From: Paraburkholderia tropica | GTDB lineage: Bacteria > Pseudomonadota > Gammaproteobacteria > Burkholderiales > Burkholderiaceae | Length of the DNA: 64,000 nt | Assembly (NCBI RefSeq): GCF_900109265.1 | Contig: NZ_FNZM01000008.1 | Coordinates: 310,001-374,000 of the forward strand | Direction: 5' to 3' | Shown here: piece after piece, positions 58,697-64,000 of the stretch | How positions within the stretch are numbered: position 1 is the stretch's first letter | Layout of the letters: each line of letters starts with the position of its first letter | Notes under the pieces: generated by a model | The model's database searches: none | What the model was told of the DNA's origin: nothing | What the model saw: only the letters and a program-made list of their open reading frames with translations | Position numbers and translations under genes: made by a program

Positions 58697-59042
58697 TGCG
58701 CGGCGCGTAAGCGTCGTCCCCGGACCCCGAAACCGGCCCCGCCTCGCGCGCGGCCGGTTTTTTTGCGCCCGTTTTTTTTCGCGCGCTTGCTGGCTTTGAC
58801 GCGGCTCATGCGCACCGCGCCGCCACCGCACCGAGCCCGCCCGCGCGCCGCGCCGCCGTGCTCCGGCGCTGTTTCTGCAAAAGCGGCGAGCAAGCGCTAT
58901 CCTATTAATCCACCGCGCGGCACGGCTGCCGGCGTCCGGCTCGCCGGAACGCCCGCCCTGCCCGCGAATCGCCGGATAGCGCGCTGCCCGCGCCGCGCGC
59001 CGTCCGGCACTTTCCATGGCGCGTCATTCCTAGGAGATCACC
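58697..59042. other. Intergenic region before fusA-type gene
   Basis: About 345 bases. A GC-rich inverted repeat at about 58729-58763 (ACCGGCC...GGCCGGTTTTTTT) ends the DUF192 transcript. The rest is GC-rich with no visible gene. Confidence 0.5.
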
Positions 59043-61151
59043 GTGCCTCGCAAGACTCCCATCGAGCGCTATCGCAATATCGGCATTAGCGCTCACATCG
59101 ATGCCGGCAAAACCACCACGACCGAACGCATCCTTTTCTACACCGGGGTGAATCACAAGCTCGGTGAAGTGCACGACGGCGCGGCGACCATGGACTGGAT
59201 GGAGCAGGAACAGGAGCGCGGCATCACGATCACCTCGGCCGCGACCACTGCATTCTGGAAAGGCATGGCCGGCAATTATCCCGAGCACCGCATCAACATC
59301 ATCGACACGCCGGGACACGTGGACTTCACGATCGAAGTCGAGCGCTCGATGCGCGTGCTCGACGGCGCGTGCATGGTGTACGACTCGGTCGGCGGCGTGC
59401 AGCCGCAGTCCGAAACCGTGTGGCGCCAGGCGAACAAGTACAAGGTGCCGCGCATTGCGTTCGTCAACAAGATGGACCGTGTCGGCGCGGACTTTTTCCG
59501 CGTGCAGCGGCAGATCGGCGAGCGCCTGAAGGGCGTGGCGGTGCCGATCCAGATTCCGGTCGGCGCGGAAGATCACTTCCAGGGCGTGGTCGATCTCGTG
59601 AAGATGAAGGCGATCGTCTGGGACGACGAGAGCCAGGGCGTGAAGTTCGAATACGCCGAGATCCCCGCGAATCTCCTCGAAACCGCGCAGGAATGGCGCG
59701 AAAAGATGGTCGAGGCCGCCGCCGAAGCCGACGAAGCGCTGCTCGAAAAATACCTCGACGATCACGAGAGCCTGACCGAAGAGGAAATCAAGGGCGCGCT
59801 GCGCAAGCGCACGATCGCCAACGAGATCGTGCCGATGCTGTGCGGCAGCGCGTTCAAGAACAAGGGCGTGCAGGCGATGCTCGACGCCGTGATCGACTAT
59901 CTGCCCTCGCCCGTCGACGTGCCCGCGATTCTCGGCCACGACCTGCACGACAAGGAAATCGAGCGTCATCCGAGCGATGAAGAGCCGTTCTCCGCGCTCG
60001 CCTTCAAGATCATGACCGATCCGTTCGTCGGCCAGCTGATCTTCTTCCGCGTCTACTCGGGCGTGGTGGAATCGGGCGACACGGTGCTCAACGCGATCAA
60101 GGAAAAGCGCGAGCGTCTCGGCCGCATCCTGCAGATGCACGCGAACGAGCGCAAGGAAATCAAGGAAGTGCGCGCGGGCGACATCGCCGCCGCCGTCGGC
60201 CTGAAGGAAGCGACGACCGGCGACACGCTGTGCGATCCCGCGAATCCGATCGTGCTCGAACGCATGATTTTCCCGGAGCCGGTGATCTCGCAGGCCGTCG
60301 AGCCGAAGACCAAGGCCGACCAGGAAAAGATGGGCATCGCGCTCAACCGGCTCGCGCAGGAAGATCCGTCGTTCCGCGTGCAGACCGACGAGGAATCCGG
60401 CCAGACCATCATCTCGGGCATGGGCGAGCTGCACCTCGAAATTCTCGTCGACCGCATGCGCCGCGAGTTCGGCGTGGAAGCGACCGTCGGCAAGCCTCAG
60501 GTCGCGTATCGCGAGACCGTGAAGAACAAGGTCGAAGATGTCGAAGGCAAGTTCGTCAAGCAGTCGGGCGGGCGCGGCCAGTACGGCCACGCGGTCATCA
60601 CGCTCGAACCGCAGGCGCCGGGCAAGGGCTACGAATTCGTCGACGCGATCAAGGGCGGCGTGATTCCGCGCGAATTCATTCCGGCCGTCGACAAGGGCAT
60701 TCAGGAAACGCTCAAGGCGGGCGTGCTCGCGGGCTATCCGGTCGTCGACACGAAGGTCACGCTCACGTTCGGCTCCTACCACGACGTGGACTCGAACGAA
60801 AACGCCTTCCGCATGGCCGGTTCGATGGCCTTCAAGGAAGCGATGCGCAAGGCCAAGCCGATCCTGCTCGAACCGATGATGGCGGTGGAAGTGGAAACGC
60901 CCGAGGATTTCATGGGCAACGTGATGGGCGATCTGTCGAGCCGGCGCGGCATCGTGCAGGGCATGGAGGACATCGCGGGCGGCGGCGGCAAGATCGTGCG
61001 CGCCGAAGTGCCGCTCTCCGAGATGTTCGGCTACTCGACGTCGCTGCGCTCGCTCACGCAGGGCCGCGCCACCTACACGATGGAGTTCAAGCACTACTCG
61101 GAAACGCCGCAGAACGTGGCCGAAGCGGTGATCAACGCCAAGAAGTCGTAA
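59043..61151 (+). CDS. fusA: Elongation factor G
   Basis: 702 residues, translational GTPase driving ribosomal translocation. GTG start. G1 [11 protein letters not shown] (residues 18-28), the [10 protein letters not shown] switch (about 60-69), G3 DTPGHVDF and G4 NKMD are all there, with domains II-V in normal order. It stands alone, away from an rpsL-rpsG-tuf cluster in this window. Burkholderiales often carry two EF-G genes, and this solitary one may be the second copy. Full-length, so it should be functional. Confidence 0.95.
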   Translation: MPRKTPIERYRNIGISAHIDAGKTTTTERILFYTGVNHKLGEVHDGAATMDWMEQEQERGITITSAATTAFWKGMAGNYPEHRINIIDTPGHVDFTIEVERSMRVLDGACMVYDSVGGVQPQSETVWRQANKYKVPRIAFVNKMDRVGADFFRVQRQIGERLKGVAVPIQIPVGAEDHFQGVVDLVKMKAIVWDDESQGVKFEYAEIPANLLETAQEWREKMVEAAAEADEALLEKYLDDHESLTEEEIKGALRKRTIANEIVPMLCGSAFKNKGVQAMLDAVIDYLPSPVDVPAILGHDLHDKEIERHPSDEEPFSALAFKIMTDPFVGQLIFFRVYSGVVESGDTVLNAIKEKRERLGRILQMHANERKEIKEVRAGDIAAAVGLKEATTGDTLCDPANPIVLERMIFPEPVISQAVEPKTKADQEKMGIALNRLAQEDPSFRVQTDEESGQTIISGMGELHLEILVDRMRREFGVEATVGKPQVAYRETVKNKVEDVEGKFVKQSGGRGQYGHAVITLEPQAPGKGYEFVDAIKGGVIPREFIPAVDKGIQETLKAGVLAGYPVVDTKVTLTFGSYHDVDSNENAFRMAGSMAFKEAMRKAKPILLEPMMAVEVETPEDFMGNVMGDLSSRRGIVQGMEDIAGGGGKIVRAEVPLSEMFGYSTSLRSLTQGRATYTMEFKHYSETPQNVAEAVINAKKS

Positions 61152-61182
61152 GCGCCGGCCTGCATCGCCAGGCGGCATGAAA

Positions 61183-61214
61183 CGCAAGCCCGTCCCGCAA
61201 AGGACGGGCTTTTT
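61183..61214 (+). terminator. Terminator of fusA
   Basis: AAGCCCGTCC, loop CGCAAA, GGACGGGCTT and a TTTTTT tail just after the EF-G stop. Confidence 0.9.
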
Positions 61215-61325
61215 TCATGCGCGTGCGCGAAGTGAAAAACGCTTGCGCCGGATGCGTGCCCGGCGCATTTTTGTCCATGCCACAATGGGACGGCGAGAGC
61301 CACGCACGAACGAGGAGACACGACG

Positions 61326-61862
61326 ATGAGCCACGATCACGACCATCCGCACGATCATTCGCACGACGACCCGCACGACCACGATCATCACGACGCTCCC
61401 GTCGACTGGCGCGAACACGGCGTGAAGGTGATCCGCGGCGATCAGCTCGACGCGAACACCGCGCAGACGCCCGGCATGAACCGCGCGGCCGCCATCAACG
61501 CGGCGCGCGTGGGCGCACAGAAAATCTGGGCGGGCACGGTGACGATCCATCCGAACGCGAAGACCGGCGCGCATCATCATGGCGCGCTCGAAAGCGTGAT
61601 CTACGTGGTGCGCGGCCACGCGCGCATGCGCTGGGGCGAGCATCTGGAGTTCACCGCCGAAGCCGGTCCCGGCGACTTCATCTTCGTGCCGCCCTACGTG
61701 CCGCATCAGGAAATCAACGCGAGCACCGACGATCCGCTCGAATGCGTGCTCGTGCGCAGCGACAATGAAGCCGTGGTCGTGAATCTCGACATCGACGCGG
61801 TCGAACAACCGGAAGCCGTTTATTGGGTCGATCCGATCCATCGGAATCCTCACGATCATTAA
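61326..61862 (+). CDS. Cupin protein with a histidine/aspartate-rich head
   Basis: 178 residues. The first 23 residues contain ten His and eight Asp (MSHDHDHPHDHSHDDPH...), a strong divalent metal-binding patch; the protein also ends PHDH. Then a cupin barrel: HPNAKTGAHHHGALESVIYVV supplies the usual metal ligands and GDFIFVPPYVPHQE the second half (last His near 132). AGGAGACACG ahead of the ATG. Followed after 30 bases by a Ni/Co permease, so nickel or cobalt handling is likely. Enzymatic role unknown. Confidence 0.82.
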   Translation: MSHDHDHPHDHSHDDPHDHDHHDAPVDWREHGVKVIRGDQLDANTAQTPGMNRAAAINAARVGAQKIWAGTVTIHPNAKTGAHHHGALESVIYVVRGHARMRWGEHLEFTAEAGPGDFIFVPPYVPHQEINASTDDPLECVLVRSDNEAVVVNLDIDAVEQPEAVYWVDPIHRNPHDH

Positions 61863-61892
61863 ACACCACCGCTCAGCCCAGATCATTCACGC

Positions 61893-62927
61893 ATGACATC
61901 CGCCGCCTCGTCCGTCCACGCGAAACCACTGCGCCCGCGCCTGATCGTTCTCTACGCCGCGCTGATCGGCGCGAATTTCGCCGCCTGGGCCTGGGCGCTG
62001 ATCGCGTTCCGCCACTATCCGCTGCTGCTCGGCACCGCGCTTCTCGCCTACGGTTTCGGCCTGCGCCACGCGGTGGACGCCGACCACATCGCCGCCATCG
62101 ACGCCGTCACGCGCAAGCTCATGCAGCGCGGCCAGCGGCCCATCGGCGTGGGCCTCGCGTTCTCGCTCGGACACTCGACCATCGTGATCGCGGCGACGGT
62201 CGGCATCGCGCTCACGGCGCTCACGCTGCATGGCCGCTTCGAGCGCTTTCACGAGATCGGCTCGACCATCGGCACGCTGGTGTCGTCGGGATTTCTGCTG
62301 GTGCTCGCGGGCGTGAATCTCGTGATCCTGCGCGACGTGTGGCACCGTTATCGGCGCGCGCAGCAGGGCGAGGACGCCGCCGCGCTTGCCGCGCAGGCGC
62401 CCGCGCCCGCCGGTCTGTTCTCGCGCGCGCTGCGCCCGCTTTTTGCGCTCGTCACGAAAAGCTGGCACATGTATCCGGTCGGCGTGCTGTTCGGGCTCGG
62501 CTTCGACACGGCCACCGAAATCGGCCTGCTCGCCATCGCCGCCGCCGAAGCCGGCAAGGGCCTGCCGATGTACTCGATCCTCGTGTTCCCCGCGCTTTTC
62601 ACGGCGGGCATGACGCTCGTCGATTCCACCGACAACGTGCTGATGGTCCACGCCTACGGCTGGGCCATGGACGATCCGAAACGCAAGCTCTACTACAACG
62701 CGAGCATCACCTTCGTCTCCGCGCTGGTGGCGATCGTGATCGGCGGCGTGGAAGCGCTCGGCCTGATCGCCGACAAGTTCGGCGCGAGCGGCGGCCTCTG
62801 GAACCTGGTCGCGGGTCTGAACGATCGCTTCGGCGAACTCGGCTACGCGATCGTCGCGCTGTTCATCGCCTGCTGGATCGGCTCGGTGCTGTTTCATCGC
62901 TGGCGACGGCCGGCCGCGGCGCGCTGA
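61893..62927 (+). CDS. Nickel/cobalt permease, NiCoT family
   Basis: 344 residues, eight membrane helices. The NiCoT signature RHAVDADHIAAID (residues 58-70) in helix II is intact, with GLAFSLGHSTIVI, GLGFDTATEIGLL and TLVDSTDNVLM also matching. High-affinity import of Ni2+ or Co2+ driven by membrane potential. Which metal prevails cannot be told from sequence. Likely co-transcribed with the His-rich cupin. Confidence 0.93.
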   Translation: MTSAASSVHAKPLRPRLIVLYAALIGANFAAWAWALIAFRHYPLLLGTALLAYGFGLRHAVDADHIAAIDAVTRKLMQRGQRPIGVGLAFSLGHSTIVIAATVGIALTALTLHGRFERFHEIGSTIGTLVSSGFLLVLAGVNLVILRDVWHRYRRAQQGEDAAALAAQAPAPAGLFSRALRPLFALVTKSWHMYPVGVLFGLGFDTATEIGLLAIAAAEAGKGLPMYSILVFPALFTAGMTLVDSTDNVLMVHAYGWAMDDPKRKLYYNASITFVSALVAIVIGGVEALGLIADKFGASGGLWNLVAGLNDRFGELGYAIVALFIACWIGSVLFHRWRRPAAAR

Positions 62928-62943
62928 GCGCTGCGATCGCAAA

Positions 62944-62970
62944 GATTGCGGCGATTGCGGCGATTGCGGC
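62944..62970 (+). repeat. Three tandem 9-base repeats
   Basis: GATTGCGGC three times in a row (62944-62952, 62953-62961, 62962-62970) just after the permease stop, then an inverted partial copy (GCTGCAATC). Perhaps a slippage repeat; not clearly regulatory. Confidence 0.6.
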
Positions 62971-63200
62971 GAACGCTGCAATCGCTTCGATATCCCCCCA
63001 ACGCGCGCCAACGCCCTGCACGACGCCGCGATCTCGCGCAACCCCGCTGAACCCTGGCATCGTCCGCATCGCCATCAACGGCCCGAAAACGCGTAAACTG
63101 GACCGAATCTGCTTCGTCGTCTGCCGTACCGCATGCCGCCGTCGCGTTGGCCGCTTCCGCTAACGCGCCCATTCACGGAATCGCACGGAAATCCGCACCG
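62971..63200. other. Short intergenic region
   Basis: Between the repeat and the binding-protein gene. I see no gene or strong hairpin. Confidence 0.4.
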
Positions 63201-64000
63201 ATGAAACGTCGTCCGCCGTCCCGCCTGTTCGCTTCATCAGATTTATCCGCTTCGTCCCTCGCGTCCGCCTTCGACTCGCTGCGCCCTCACGCCGACGCGC
63301 CCGGCAATCACGCCCTCGACGAGTTTCAGGCCGGCCGCCTCACGCGCCGCGAATTGCTGCGCCATCTGAGCCTGCTCGGTCTCTCGGGGCTCGCCGTCAC
63401 GGCGGGCGGTCTGCTCGCGCCGCGCGACGCCCATGCACAAAGCGCACAAGGTGCACAAGCCGCGAAGCCCGCCACGCCCGGCAACCAGACCATCCGCGTC
63501 GCGCATCTGATGCCCGCGGGCGCCGTCGATCCGCTCACCGTGACCGATGCGGGCGCGCTGTGCCTGCTGAACCAGACCGGCGAATTCCTCGCCAACGACG
63601 ACGCTGAAGGCCGCCTGCAACCCGCCCTCGCGCTCTCGTGGCAAGCGAACGAGAAAGCCGACGTCTGGACCTTCAAGCTGCGCCCGAACGTGAAATTCCA
63701 CGACGGCCAGCCATTCGGCGCGAAGGACGTGGTGGCCACCTTCGACCGGCTCGCCGATCCCGCAAGCGGCTCGGCGGCGCTGTCGGTGCTCAAGGGCGTA
63801 CTCTCGAAGGGCGGCACGAAGCTCGTCGACGAGCACACCGTCGCGTTCCACCTCGACGCGCCGAACGGCAATTTCCCGTACTACGTCTCATCGGATAACT
63901 ACAACGCCGTGCTGCTGCCCGCGAATTACGCGGGCAATTACGAAAAGAGCTTTATCGGCACCGGGCCGTTCAAGCTCGAAAAATACGAAACGCGACGCGG
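63201..64000 (+). CDS. ABC transporter substrate-binding protein (peptide/nickel type), partial
   Basis: At least 266 codons, open to the window end (no stop seen). It has a long N-terminus and then a twin-arginine signal (LTRRELLRHLSLLGLSG, about residues 49-65) that ends near AHAQ. The mature part starts IRVAHLMPAGAVDPLTV and has the PF00496-type WTFKLRPNVKFHDGQPFGAKDVVATF (about 153-178), typical of family 5 peptide/nickel solute-binding proteins. It follows a Ni/Co permease, but oligopeptide binding is equally possible. The C-terminal half and transporter genes lie outside. Confidence 0.88.
   Translation, partial: MKRRPPSRLFASSDLSASSLASAFDSLRPHADAPGNHALDEFQAGRLTRRELLRHLSLLGLSGLAVTAGGLLAPRDAHAQSAQGAQAAKPATPGNQTIRVAHLMPAGAVDPLTVTDAGALCLLNQTGEFLANDDAEGRLQPALALSWQANEKADVWTFKLRPNVKFHDGQPFGAKDVVATFDRLADPASGSAALSVLKGVLSKGGTKLVDEHTVAFHLDAPNGNFPYYVSSDNYNAVLLPANYAGNYEKSFIGTGPFKLEKYETRR

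Noticed and set aside
58905..61187. A 760-codon frame antisense to EF-G
   Set aside because: Same effect; composition is typical of antisense shadow and no ribosome-binding site supports it.

Overview
The window is chromosomal DNA of a high-GC betaproteobacterium, almost certainly Burkholderiales and most likely Paraburkholderia, Burkholderia or a close relative. This rests on protein-level resemblance and gene order that I recognise (rpmB-rpmG, ileS-lspA-coaBC-LLM oxidoreductase-dut, clpS-clpA next to cspA and icd, livHMGF, nadB/nadC-nadA). No database was consulted. Most of the sequence is ordinary housekeeping DNA, densely packed, with strong hairpin terminators between convergent genes.

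Layout. 0.5-4.6 kb: a UbiD-family decarboxylase, succinate-semialdehyde dehydrogenase and a LysE exporter. 4.7-6.6 kb: small secreted and small unknown proteins. 6.6-9.1 kb: YggT, tRNA-Gly(CCC) and trmB. 9.2-12.8 kb: uppP, a DUF1439 lipoprotein, a cysteine-cluster protein and hemN. 12.9-16.1 kb: tRNA-Leu(CAA), a poxB-type pyruvate dehydrogenase, a pseudouridine synthase and a small membrane protein. 16.1-20.3 kb: an NAD-dependent epimerase-like protein, a 2Fe-2S flavoprotein reductase, an acetylornithine-type aminotransferase behind a candidate arginine leader, and a GNAT acetyltransferase. 20.4-24.7 kb: the branched-chain amino acid ABC operon livHMGF, preceded by what looks like a collapsed livK. 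25.3-28.4 kb: ispH, an FKBP isomerase, radC and rpmB-rpmG. 28.6-32.4 kb: the de novo NAD genes nadB and nadA-nadC. 32.6-37.5 kb: a desaturase, an MscS channel, a 16S rRNA methyltransferase and purN. 37.7-45.1 kb: ribF, ileS, lspA, coaBC, an LLM oxidoreductase and dut. 45.2-50.3 kb: an amino acid permease, clpA, clpS and cspA. 50.6-52.7 kb: a copper oxidase operon. 52.8-55.2 kb: a small accessory island. 55.2-61.2 kb: icd, rluE, small exported proteins and a second-type EF-G. 61.3-64 kb: a histidine-rich cupin, a Ni/Co permease and the start of a Tat-exported solute-binding protein.

The accessory island between the copper operon and the 3' end of icd is the clearest sign of transfer. Its base composition looks less GC-rich by eye. 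It carries three or four overlapping plus-strand ORFs that resemble a polymorphic-toxin/immunity cassette. One gene is frame-disrupted near its start, one minus-strand gene is truncated, and there are repeat and terminator remnants, but no integrase. Other points worth following are a 16-codon leader peptide with four consecutive Arg codons and a downstream terminator ahead of an argD-like gene, a degenerate livK that keeps its ribosome-binding site and terminator, two or three unrecorded small ORFs with strong ribosome-binding sites, and an exact 14-bp palindrome with an extra half-site between icd and rluE.
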